64,000 bases of DNA from contig NC_087254.1 in NCBI RefSeq assembly GCF_037042905.1, forward strand, positions 16,911,103-16,975,102, written 5' to 3'. Shown piece by piece: positions 54,656 to 64,000 of this stretch. Position 1 is the stretch's first letter; the number at the start of each line of letters is the position of its first letter. A model generated the notes under the pieces. The model ran no database searches. It worked only from the letters and a program-made list of their open reading frames with translations, and was not told the DNA's origin. This DNA comes from Lytechinus pictus (taxonomy: Eukaryota; Echinodermata; Echinoidea; Temnopleuroida; Toxopneustidae). The position numbers and the translations under genes are program-made.

Positions 54656-55047
54656 CTAAGCAGAAAAAACCCAAATATTAATTATATTTTTTCTCATCCA
54701 TTTTTTGTAAGAATATCACTTGCGAAAAAATTTAATCGGGCGTTGATCATAAGCTTGACTTGGTCTTCCCTAAATACCATTTTTGTTATATTAACGCTAA
54801 AAGAAAGCAAACAAATATTTCACGAGAAAAAAATCTTTGAAATCAAGCTTAATTGTCACCATATTCTCATAGATCTAGATCTGATACATTGAGGTAAATT
54901 TGTCTTTGTGATACAATGATATCTTAGCTGAAAACAGGTAATTATAGTAATTATAAAATAATAGTAATAATAATTATTAGTATTATCATTATTATTATTA
55001 TTATAACAATGATAATTACGATAATGATAATATAATGTGATACATAC

Positions 55048-55164
55048 CATTTTCACAATCCATGCCTTCATATCCTTCTGTACAGGTACATTCATAGGTT
55101 CCATTTTGGTTGATACAAGTCGCTCCATTTAAACAAGGGCTCTCAGGCATGCATTCATCTATAT
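55048..55164 (-). CDS. EGF exon 10, calcium-binding type
   Basis: The 117-bp exon reads [17 protein letters not shown], then [16 protein letters not shown]. The D-I-D-E-C start and hydroxylation consensus mark a calcium-binding EGF; CLNGATC fits the O-fucose consensus. It is type B of the two alternating forms (with exons 3, 5 and 7). Donor AC at 55046-55047. Confidence 0.93.
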
Positions 55165-55559
55165 CTATACATAAAAACACAATAACAAAAACAATACTAT
55201 TAAAAACACAGTTCACCCATATCACATCATGGTATTACATCCTTATTCACTTCGAAGGATAACGTTCAAAATTTTGCTGCTATAGTCTTGAAGTCTCTCA
55301 ATCACCAAAGTCTGAATTATATTGATAACATTCTAATTCGTTGTTCTCAAGTCCATAATACATAGGTGAATCCAGGGGGCCGAGGAGCCCGGCCCCCTAA
55401 AAAACTTTGAAAAAATTAAAAAGGGGAAAAAAAGAAGAAAAAAAAAGGAATAGAAGAGAAAAGAGAGGAGTAAAAAAGAGGAAGACGAAAAATAAAACAA
55501 GATGAGGGGAGACTTGAAAATAAATCTTTCATATCACTACAAAAAAAAAACTTTGGTCG

Positions 55560-56420
55560 GGCTTCGCGCTCGCATCGCATGTTCGATGAGGAACATATCT
55601 TGCTCAATAGGCCGATATGGAGTTTATAATATCAAATATTGAAGTCAATATACAAAACATATTTCAGTTCAGACATCGAGCTTTCAGTATTTTGTTTGAT
55701 TTACAAATTGATTTTCAAAAAGTTCTCTGTAAAATGTCCGTTTCATTGTCTGAGTATCAACATTTTCAGCTCAGATTTTTCCTATATACACAGTGCTTGA
55801 AATTGTGCTTAAATTGATTTTTTTCAGTCTAAATCTAAAATACGTGCATGCATGTATATTGAGATATGCAACTGGTTCTTTATTAAAGACATGCTTAAAT
55901 TATCCAGTTTCAGATCAGAATAAAAAAATTCAGCTAGCTGTACGCGCTCGCATTATTAATGCGGGAAGATACCCAATTGCCCATCCGTTTCATGCTATGC
56001 AAAACATGAATAGAGTGTTCAGTTAAATCTCATTTTTTTCGCTCGCGCTTAGCGGTCGCATTATTTCGTTATATATCTATACTGTTCATGATTATAAAAA
56101 GTGCTTCGAATATCCTTTTTTTAGGTCGGAATGTCAACATTTTTCAGCTTGCGCTTCGCGCCTGCATTATTTGATTGGTGAAATACGTATCGTCTTCATG
56201 GCTAACTGCAAACAGTCCTTAATAGGTCCCTTTTCGATCAGGCCCGAAGCTATATTAAAAAAATCTGCTCGCGCTTCGCACTCGCAGTAATTATAGGCCT
56301 ATAGTTACATACACATCTTGTTTAGGATCACTAACATTCCTCAGAATGTTCAATTTTCAGGACAAAATACATGCAGTTTTCAAAACGTGCAGCTCGCGAT
56401 TCACGCTCGCACTATTTAAA
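55560..56420. repeat. Degenerate tandem repeat with CpG-rich GCTCGCGCTTCGCGCTCGCA motif
   Basis: Six copies of a CpG-rich motif of this form, at about 55561, 55932, 56041, 56145, 56267 and 56391, are set in an otherwise AT-rich intron; the last five are spaced 105-125 bp. Units often continue with ATTATTT and a hydrophobic-looking AT stretch. The first motif is shared by the repeats at 57425 and 59095. Non-coding. Confidence 0.65.
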
Positions 56421-56865
56421 TAAGGCTTATGATATTCTAATTTATTTATGTTGTTTTATAAGAATATAGCTTACAAGTGACTGTTAGGACTACCCCTTCA
56501 AACAATCTAACAAAAATCAACTTTAAGATTTCAATCGGGGAAGATATGGGTGAAAAAACTTTCTGCCCCCTTTGCCCTATTGGCGAAAGCTGGATCCTCC
56601 CCTGGTAATGCTCATTCATCGTCGTCAATCTTGCTCACTCAGTACCTTTCCAAGAAACGTGCTGTTGCTGTTTAAATCCCATCTATTTGGCTAAGAGGAC
56701 AACGGATTTCATGGGCTAAACTGATAATTATGAGGTGTTGAATTGTTTTAGTTGCCCAAACATGGAGTAGTGTATGTGCATTGCTTTGTAAACAAAAGGA
56801 AAAGGCGCTCTATTGGATTGGATTCGAAAGGACCTGAATTATTATAATCGTCATGGGATACATAC

Positions 56866-56982
56866 CGTTTTCGCAATTAGTTCCTTCATATCCTTTTGTG
56901 CAATTGCAGTCAAAGGATCCATCTTGGTTGATACAAGTCGCTCCATTCATGCAGGGATTATCAGTGATACACTCGTCTATGT
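56866..56982 (-). CDS. EGF exon 9, calcium-binding type
   Basis: The 117-bp exon reads [17 protein letters not shown], then [16 protein letters not shown]. Type A form (with exons 4, 6 and 8). A truncated LINE tail lies just left of it at about 56640-56800, as for the other type A exons. Donor AC at 56864-56865. Confidence 0.93.
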
Positions 56983-58032
56983 CTAAATTAAACGAAAGCA
57001 AGTAACCAAATCGCTTTATTCTGTTAATGATGGGGAAATCATCGCTTCCGCCCCCTTCCGTACATATGTTTATGTCTAAACAAAATCAAATATTATTAGA
57101 AATTTCAATTATGTATGTATATGTAACGTTTTCCGTGTATGTAACACCAGAAAAAAAATACGCCTAAATGTAATATTAATAAAGATAATAAGACCAATAA
57201 CTATAATAATAATACTAGTAATAATAATGATAATGATAATAATTGTTACAGGGGGCCGAGGAGACGACCCCCTAAAAAACTTTCATAAAATTAAAAAGGA
57301 GAAAGAAAGGAAAAAGGGAAAGAAGAGAAAAGAGAGGAGAAATAAAAAGAAGAGGAAGACGAAGAATAAAACAAGATGAGGGGAAGACTTGAAAATAAAT
57401 CTTTCATATCACTACAAATAAACTCTGCTCGGGCTTCGCACTCGCATTGCATGTTCGATGAGACACATATCTTGCTCAATAGGCTGATATGGAGCTTAAA
57501 ATATCAAATATTGAAGTCAATATACAAACCATATTTCAGTTCAGACATCGAGCTTTCAGTATTTTGTTTGATTTACAAATTGAGTTTCAAAAAGTTCTCT
57601 GTAAAATGTCCGTTTCATTGTCTGAGTATCAACATTTTCAGCTCAGACGTTTCCTACACAGTGCATGAAATTGTGCTTAAATTAATCCTTTTTCAGATCG
57701 GACATCAAATATTTTCAATTATTAATTTTCATGATAGAAAATGTATTTACATTGCCTAGATTTTTAGGTCTAAATCTAAAACACGCGCATGCATGTTTAA
57801 CATTGCTCAGAATATTTAATTTTCAGGACAAAATGCATGCAATTTTCAAAACTTTGGCTAAGAAGACAACGGATTTCAAGGACTAAGCTAATCATTCTGA
57901 GGTGTTGAATTGTTTTAGTTGCCCAAACATGGAGTAGTGTATGTGCATCGCTTTGTAACCAAAAGGAAGAGGCGCTCTATTGGAATTGATTCGAAAGGAC
58001 CTGAATTATTATAATCGTCATGGGATACATAC

Positions 58033-58149
58033 CGTTTTCGCAATTAGTTCCCTCATATCCTTTTGTGCAATTACAGTCAAAGGTTCCATCTTGGTTGATA
58101 CAAGTCGCTCCATTCATGCAGGGATTATCAGAGATACACTCGTCTATGT
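58033..58149 (-). CDS. EGF exon 8, calcium-binding type
   Basis: The 117-bp exon reads [17 protein letters not shown], then [16 protein letters not shown]; it is base-identical to exon 6 at 60639-60755. Type A. Acceptor CT at 58150-58151, donor AC at 58031-58032. Confidence 0.93.
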
Positions 58150-58589
58150 CTAAAATTAAACGAAAGCAAGTAATAAAATCGCTTTATTCTGTTAATGATG
58201 GGGAAATCATCGCTTCCGCCCCCTTCCGTACATTTGTTTATCTCTAAACCAAATTAGATATTATTAGAAATTTCAATTATCAAATGTGGATGTGACGTAT
58301 TCCGTGTATATAACCCCAACAAAAAATACACTACAATGTAATATTAATAAAGAAAATAAGACCAATAACTATAATAATAATAGAATTAATAATACTAGTA
58401 ATAATAATGATAATTATAATAGTTATTATCAATTCTTTAATTGTTAATATCATTATTATTATTATCATTATAACAAAGATAATAACAACAACAATAATGA
58501 TAAAGTTTTTGTATAACACGTATCACATTAAGATATAACGCCGTTATGCACTACGGAAGGACTTAAATATACCATTATGGGATGCATAC

Positions 58590-58706
58590 CAATTTCACAA
58601 TCCATTCCTTCATAACCTTCTGTACAGGTACATTCATAGGTTCCATTTTGGTTGATGCAGGTCGCTCCATTCATGCAAGGGCTAACAGGCATGCATTCAT
58701 CTATAT
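58590..58706 (-). CDS. EGF exon 7, calcium-binding type
   Basis: The 117-bp exon reads [17 protein letters not shown], then [16 protein letters not shown]; it is base-identical to exon 5 at 61190-61306. Type B. Donor AC at 58588-58589. Confidence 0.93.
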
Positions 58707-59345
58707 CTATACATAAAAACATAACCTCAAAAAAAATAATGTTTAAATACACAGTTCACTCATATCACATCCTGGTATTACGTTTTTTATGCAATTCGAA
58801 GGATAACGATTAAAATGTGACCGCTAGTCTTCAAGTCTCTCAATCACCAAAGTCTGAATTATATTGATAACAATCTAATTCGTTGTTCTCAAGTACATAA
58901 TACATAGGCGAATCCATGGGGCCGAGGAGCCCGGCCCCCTAAAAAACTTTCATAAAATTAAAAAGGAGAAAGAAAGAAAAAAGGGAAAGAAGAGAAAAGA
59001 GAGGAGAAAAAAAAGAAGAGGAAGACGAAGAATAAAACAAGATGAGGGGAGACTTGAAAATAAATCTTTCATATCACTACAAAAAAACTCTGCTCGGGCT
59101 TCGCACTCGCATTGCATGTTCGATGAGACACATATCTTGCTCAATAGGCTGATATGGAGCTTAAAATATCAAATATTGAAGTCAATATACAAACCATATT
59201 TCAGTTCAGACATCGAGCTTTCAGTATTTTGTTTGATTTACAAATTGAGTTTCAAAAAGTTCTCTGTAAAATGTCCGTTTCATTGTCTGAGTATCAACAT
59301 TTTCAGCTCAGACGTTTCCTACACAGTGCATGAAATTGTGCTTAA

Positions 59346-60282
59346 GGACGTTCCACAGTTATGTTTGTGCACATTATGATCTGCGCAGAGTTTACACTCT
59401 GCGCGCTGACGTCACAATGGATGAACAGGTGATTAATTAGCTGCGGGTATGAGCTGATTTTTCTCATCTTCTGCCCTTTAACTGCAGATCCGATGTGTTA
59501 TTTCATGAAGCTAAAAAGTGGAATTATTCCATGGACGATTAAAAAAAATTCTCTACAATTTCAAAATACTTTACTCTGCAGTGCTGCCAAGAATCACGAA
59601 TATTACCCCGAGTTTGAATAAATGGGAGAGTGGTTTTGATTTTTTCTTCACATATATAGATACAAAGTATTCGGCGCATTTTTGGTGTTTTAAAAAGACA
59701 TTTGCTCTAATAAAAATGCTGATAGTTTAAAAACAAGCACATGAACCCCTATTTTTTAATGTTTGTACCTCTTAGGTATACCTTCCTTTACAACTCTGCA
59801 AATTTTGGTGAAAATGACATGGATTTTGGATAAAGTGCAGCATTTATTGTACGTTGTAGTTTGTTACTGAAATTTCACATTTTTTAGATTGGTATTTTGT
59901 TATCTTTTACGCCATTTTTAAGAACTGGCAGTGCTGTCAAACTTAAATTTGCAAACAAATAGCACTATAAATAGATTCTCCATTCTAACGATACAATTAT
60001 TAACTCTCTTGCGAAATTTGATGACTTTTTCATGTATTTTGACTGAGTAATAAAGGTTTAAACTCATTGTAGTAATCTTGGGCGGTCTAAAAATGCCAAA
60101 TTCTTTTGAATGCGCAATTTTTAAGAACATCAATTTAGGTGAACTTTGAAGCTCTATAGCAAAAAAATCAAGCACATGGACCTATGTTAATTTTTGCATA
60201 TTTCAAATATTAAGGTTCTAAAGTATCTATGTGCAAAGTTTGGTGAAAATGACATGGATTTCACTTTAACTGTGGAACGTCC
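59346..60282. mobile_element. 937-bp MITE with TTAA target, filled site
   Basis: Perfect 16-bp inverted termini GGACGTTCCACAGTTA and TAACTGTGGAACGTCC are flanked by TTAA on both sides (59342-59345, 60283-60286). The paralogous segment at 57670-57690 reads GTGCTTAAATTAATCC with one TTAA and no insert, so the exact insertion is seen. TTAA suggests piggyBac; a TA duplication with AAGGACG ends cannot be excluded. Non-coding. A longer relative is at 19-1550. Confidence 0.93.
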
Positions 60283-60638
60283 TTAAATTAATCCTTTTTC
60301 AGATCGGATTTCAAATATTTTCAATTATTAATTTTCATGATAGAAAATGTATTTACATTGCCTAGATTTTTAGGTCTAAATCTAAAACACGCGCATGCAT
60401 GTTTAACATTGCTCAGAATATTTAATTTTCAGGACAAAATGCATGCAATTTTCAAAACTTTGGCTAAGAGGACAACGGATTTCAAGGACTAAGCTAATCA
60501 TTCTGAGGTGTTGAATTGTTTTAGTTGCCCAAGCATGGAGTAGTGTATGTGCATCGCTTTGTAACCAAAAGGAAAAGGCGCTCTATTGGATTGGATTCGA
60601 AAGGACCTGAATTATTATAATCGTCATGGGATACATAC

Positions 60639-60755
60639 CGTTTTCGCAATTAGTTCCCTCATATCCTTTTGTGCAATTACAGTCAAAGGTTCCATCTTGG
60701 TTGATACAAGTCGCTCCATTCATGCAGGGATTATCAGAGATACACTCGTCTATGT
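60639..60755 (-). CDS. EGF exon 6, calcium-binding type
   Basis: Type A 117-bp phase 1-1 exon, base-identical to exon 8. Acceptor CT at 60756-60757, donor AC at 60637-60638. Being identical, its mapping to transcripts will be ambiguous. Confidence 0.93.
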
Positions 60756-61189
60756 CTAAAATTAAACGAAAGCAAGTAATAAAATCGCTTTATTCTGTTA
60801 ATGATCGGGAAATCATCGCTTCCGCCCCCTTCCGTACATTTGTTTATCTCTAAACCAAATTAGATATTATTAGAAATTTCAATTATCAAATGTAGATGTG
60901 ACGTATTCCGTGTATATAACCCCAACAAAAAATACACTACAATGTAATATTGATAAAGATAATTAGACCAACAACTATAATAATTATAGTAGTATTAATA
61001 TTAGTAATAATAATGATTATTACTATTATCAATTTAATAATTGTTTATATCATTATTATTGGTATTATTATAGCAATGATAATAACAACAACAATTATGT
61101 TGAAGTTTTTGTATAACACGTATCACATTATGATATAACGCCGTTATGCACTACGAAAGGACTTAAATATACCATTATGGGATGCATAC

Positions 61190-61306
61190 CAATTTCACAA
61201 TCCATTCCTTCATAACCTTCTGTACAGGTACATTCATAGGTTCCATTTTGGTTGATGCAGGTCGCTCCATTCATGCAAGGGCTAACAGGCATGCATTCAT
61301 CTATAT
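61190..61306 (-). CDS. EGF exon 5, calcium-binding type
   Basis: Type B 117-bp exon, base-identical to exon 7, with the D-I-D-E-C calcium start and C-x-N-x4-Y hydroxylation consensus. Donor AC at 61188-61189. Confidence 0.93.
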
Positions 61307-61489
61307 CTATACATAAAAACATAACCTCAAAAAAATAATGTTTAAATACACAGTTCACTCATATCACATCCTGTTATTCGAAGGATAACGATTAAAATGT
61401 GACCGCTAGTCTTCAAATCTCTTAATCACCGAAGTGATTATTATATTGAATAAATTCTTATTCGTCGGTCTCAAATCTGTGATACTAGT

Positions 61490-61790
61490 TTATCGTCACC
61501 AATCTGGCTTATTCAGCACCTTTCCAAGAAACGTGCTGGTGAAATCTCCTTCCCTGTGGTCGCTGTAAAAGTATGGAATCATCTACGTGCTGCTGTCAAC
61601 ACGGCGTCCTCTGTTGACCAGTTCAAGAAAACCAATAAATCCCATTTATTTTGACAAGAGGACAATGGATTGCATAGACTAAGTTGATCATTCTGAGGTG
61701 TTAAATTTTGTTTGAGTGGCCCAAAAATGAAGTAGTGTACGTGTGCAGCGCTTTGTAACTTACAGGAAAAGATGCTATATATGAAATGTC
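61490..61790 (+). pseudogene. LINE 3' end fragment
   Basis: The plus strand reads LSKKRAGEISFPVVAVKVWN and then [17 protein letters not shown] before a stop, the C-terminal AP-VWN-LP-like block of a CR1/Rex-type LINE, followed by a 3' UTR. Shorter copies of the same tail lie left of EGF exons 9, 8 and 6 (about 56640-56800, 57850-57980, 60460-60600). It was therefore present before the exon unit multiplied. Confidence 0.7.
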
Positions 61791-61847
61791 TATTAATTGG
61801 ATTGGATTTAAAAGGACCTATATTACACAATTTTTGGGGGTACATAC

Positions 61848-61964
61848 CGTTTTCACAATTAGTTCCTTCATATCCGTTTGTGCAATTGCATTCATAGATT
61901 CCATCTTGATTAATACAAGTCGCTCCATTCATGCAGGGATTAGCAGTACTACACTCGTTTATGT
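61848..61964 (-). CDS. EGF exon 4, calcium-binding type
   Basis: The 117-bp exon reads [17 protein letters not shown], then [16 protein letters not shown]. Type A, the most diverged of its group. Acceptor CT at 61965-61966, donor AC at 61846-61847. Confidence 0.93.
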
Positions 61965-62321
61965 CTGAAAAAAAAAACATGTAAATCAAATCGCTTATTC
62001 CGTTGATGGGAAATCATCGCCTCCGCCCCTCCTTCCGTCCATTCGTCTATGTCTAAATATTAATAGAAATTTCAGTTATCAAATTTGGGTGTGACGTTCT
62101 CCTTGTAAGTAAAAAAATACACCTCAATGATAATATTGATAAATATAACAATAATAGTAATAACATTCATTATTATTACTACTATTATCATTGTAAATGT
62201 TGTTGTTGTTGTTAACATTAAAGTAATGATAATAAAGTTCTTGTATAACGTATATGACATTATGATATAACGCCGGTATGCACTACAGAAGGACTTAAAT
62301 ATACCATAATGGGATGCATAC

Positions 62322-62438
62322 CATTTTCACAATCCTTTCCTTCATATCCTTCTGTACAGGTACATTCATAGGTTCCATTTTGGTTGATACAGGTCGCTCC
62401 ATTTAAACAAGGGCTCTCAGACATGCATTCATCTATAT
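62322..62438 (-). CDS. EGF exon 3, calcium-binding type
   Basis: The 117-bp exon reads [17 protein letters not shown], then [16 protein letters not shown]. Type B. Acceptor CT at 62439-62440, donor AC at 62320-62321. Confidence 0.93.
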
Positions 62439-62710
62439 CTATACACAAAAAAAACACAATAAAATGGTAAATGTTGGCAATACCGACAAACAAAGTAAGA
62501 AAAGGAAAGAGCATCAAATTCAGGAAACAAGTGAGAAAATGTGCGTATTCCGAATTATGGATTCAGAATTTGGGGGATATGAATATACGAATTCTCGAAT
62601 GTTAAAGTTGGCGAGTTTCCCAAAGTTGCATTTTTTTTTATTTATAAGAGTGTAGAAAAACCAGAGACCCAAACAACTTTTACGTATATACATGCGACGT
62701 AGGTGTTTAC

Positions 62711-62824
62711 CTGTTTCACACAGTTCCCCATCCCATCCAGAGAGACAGGCGCAGGTAAAAGTGTCTATACGGTCCTCACAGGTGCCTCCATTAGCACAAG
62801 TCTGTCCTTCGCAGTCATCGATAT
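62711..62824 (-). CDS. EGF exon 2, calcium-binding type
   Basis: The 114-bp exon reads [16 protein letters not shown], then [16 protein letters not shown]. It is a Notch-like calcium-binding EGF with the O-fucose site CANGGTC. It does not belong to either amplified type. Acceptor CT at 62825-62826, donor AC at 62709-62710. Confidence 0.93.
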
Positions 62825-63523
62825 CTGCCGAAAGAAGAAAAGATCGATGTAAATCTAACCAGTGTTAGGGCAACTGAGAGATAAATAATACGATAGAGGT
62901 AAAATTTAATGTTCACATCCAGTACTAAAGGCAAAATTAATATTGATCTGAAAGTATGTGCCATATTATTTTCCTTTGTATATTGATTTCCTTGTTGCTG
63001 AGGAAAACAACTTTTCATCATGCAATTACTGCCTGAAAAAGAGAAACTCGATGATAAAACGATTTCCGATGCTAATTAAAGCTCTAATAGGATTTTAAGC
63101 AGTTGAACGTTTTAGTACCAAGTTAAAGTGTTCAACAGGTTGCTTTAATGAGGCGACCGTTCTTCTAATCAAACCCACGATTATATTTCTGAGCAAACCG
63201 CAGTTATTATGTGCAAACATGCCAGGTATAAAACAAATGCAATCCTTTCCAGAAATAGACGGGTATAGGGGAGTAAAACTGATGGACATCATTGTTCTTT
63301 CAAACAATAATATTGAATACATTCGCTGCAAAGACAACAAAGAAAATACGAACAATTTGCACAGATACATGACACATAGTATAAAGGTTCTTCGTTATGC
63401 CTAGTTCTTATAGTGGCGTGTAAATAAGTGATCATGGCCGATATCACATGTATATATAATCCTCAAGTTAATTTTTGCTGTTATAAGATGTCATTTGGCA
63501 TTTGCATCTTTAGCATTGCTTAC

Positions 63524-63637
63524 TTATTGAACAAGTTGTTCCTGTGAATCCAGCGACGCAGGAACAAGTGAAGTTCAAGAAGTCGTCAGTGTCAGTGCAA
63601 TTAGCTCCATTCTTGCACGGTTCATTTATGCAATAAC
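63524..63637 (-). CDS. EGF exon 1 (first in window)
   Basis: The 114-bp exon reads GYCINEPCKNGANC, then a longer C3-C4 loop, then FTCSCVAGFTGTTCSI. Six cysteines; no D-x-D-E start, so probably not calcium-binding. Acceptor CT at 63638-63639 (phase 1) shows that more exons lie beyond the window end. Donor AC at 63522-63523. Confidence 0.9.
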
Positions 63638-64000
63638 CTGAAGACATGACAGAAATGAAAAATATTAATGGTAATCAAGGAAATGATGAAGATGATGATG
63701 TTGTTGTTGTTAATGAAGTTGTTGTGCTGCTGAAATTGGAAATTGGATATACGCAGGCCTATAGACTTTGTGATATTGAATTATCAACAGTTTTCATTCT
63801 TTTTTTTCAATCTGATAATCGAAGGCCATGCAGGGGCAATTTTGTGGATGCCCTGTTTAAGGAGTAACGAAATTTATGGATTATGATATATACTAAAGAA
63901 ATTATAAAAATGTCAGGTTTCTAACTTGTTGACTTTGATCAAATTACCTAAAATGTTAGTCACATTTCTGATACTTGATACTCCTTATATAAAATCTTGT

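Larger units (their letters stand above)
57240..58850. repeat. Tandem segmental duplication, copy 1 (carries EGF exons 7 and 8)
   Basis: From the GGGGGCCGAGGAG block through two EGF exons to the TGTGACCGCTAGTCTTCAAG block, it is nearly identical to copy 2 at 58919-61430, which differs mainly by a 937-bp inserted element. It has an intact, empty TTAA site at 57679-57682. Confidence 0.88.
58919..61430. repeat. Tandem segmental duplication, copy 2 (carries EGF exons 5 and 6)
   Basis: Same order as copy 1, plus a TTAA-targeted element at 59346-60282. Exons, splice sites, the truncated LINE tail and even AT-rich simple repeats are shared, so the duplication is recent. Confidence 0.88.

Noticed and set aside
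54940..55035. AT-rich trinucleotide stretches (also 57180-57245, 58340-58500, 60940-61100, 62100-62230) considered as a CRISPR-like or origin array
   Set aside because: They are simple ATT/AAT microsatellites without spacer-repeat structure.
58020..58247. Plus-strand ORF over EGF exon 8 (and its twin at 60626-60853)
   Set aside because: It is the antisense shadow of an EGF exon; the minus-strand reading has six cysteines and proper splice sites.

Overview
The window is eukaryotic and most likely from a marine invertebrate deuterostome; an echinoderm such as a sea urchin fits best. Short exons are separated by long AT-rich introns. The exons encode extracellular modules (EGF, trypsin, CUB, MAM, LDLa, SRCR). 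The introns hold CR1-like LINEs with PHD-finger ORF1 proteins, short-LTR retroelements, tRNA-derived SINEs and many MITE-type DNA transposons. The species assignment is inference; no rRNA or mitochondrial marker is present.

Host gene(s), minus strand, 5' to 3' from about 63.6 kb down to 6.4 kb: I reconstruct 27 exons from reading frame, GT/AG borders and phase. There are fourteen EGF exons (63.6-52.9 kb), a four-exon trypsin-like domain (50.9-37.4 kb), a CUB exon (36.9-36.6 kb), a small Cys-rich exon and an EGF-like exon (35.6-35.3 kb), a two-exon MAM domain (15.8-13.2 kb), then CUB (10.9 kb), LDLa (9.3 kb) and two SRCR exons (8.1 and 6.6 kb). Almost all are symmetric phase 1-1 modules. The gene runs off both window ends. 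The run CUB-MAM-CUB-LDLa-SRCR is the stem order of enteropeptidase, but here it lies downstream of an EGF-trypsin block. It may be one large mosaic protein or two adjacent genes. The trypsin domain keeps His and Asp but has Thr at the catalytic Ser position (GDTGGP).

Mobile DNA: (1) 1.5-6.3 kb, a degenerate LINE carrying an unclassified element that itself carries an 810-bp Tc1/mariner-type hairpin element. (2) 8.2-8.9 kb, a hAT-type element with an 8-bp target duplication. (3) 17.35-33.45 kb, a short-LTR retroelement whose 159-bp LTRs differ at one base. It encloses LINE A (plus strand), which is itself interrupted by LINE B (minus strand, same family). (4) 41.9-50.65 kb, an 8.7-kb terminal-inverted-repeat transposon with one 1540-codon ORF, described below. 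(5) Several MITEs with TA, TTA or TTAA target sites, including a filled/empty site pair inside a tandem segmental duplication at 57.2-61.4 kb.

The most interesting object is the 8.7-kb transposon. It has about 570 bp of nearly identical terminal inverted repeats, an array of a subterminal motif, and an intact protein. That protein appears to join an N-terminal zinc cluster, a central region with a possible acidic triad of a transposase fold, and a C-terminal region with the motif order of FEN/XPG/PIN nucleases. It sits in the intron between the trypsin His exon and Asp exon. I recognise it as a kind of uncharacterised protein seen in aquatic animal genomes but cannot place it in a named superfamily.
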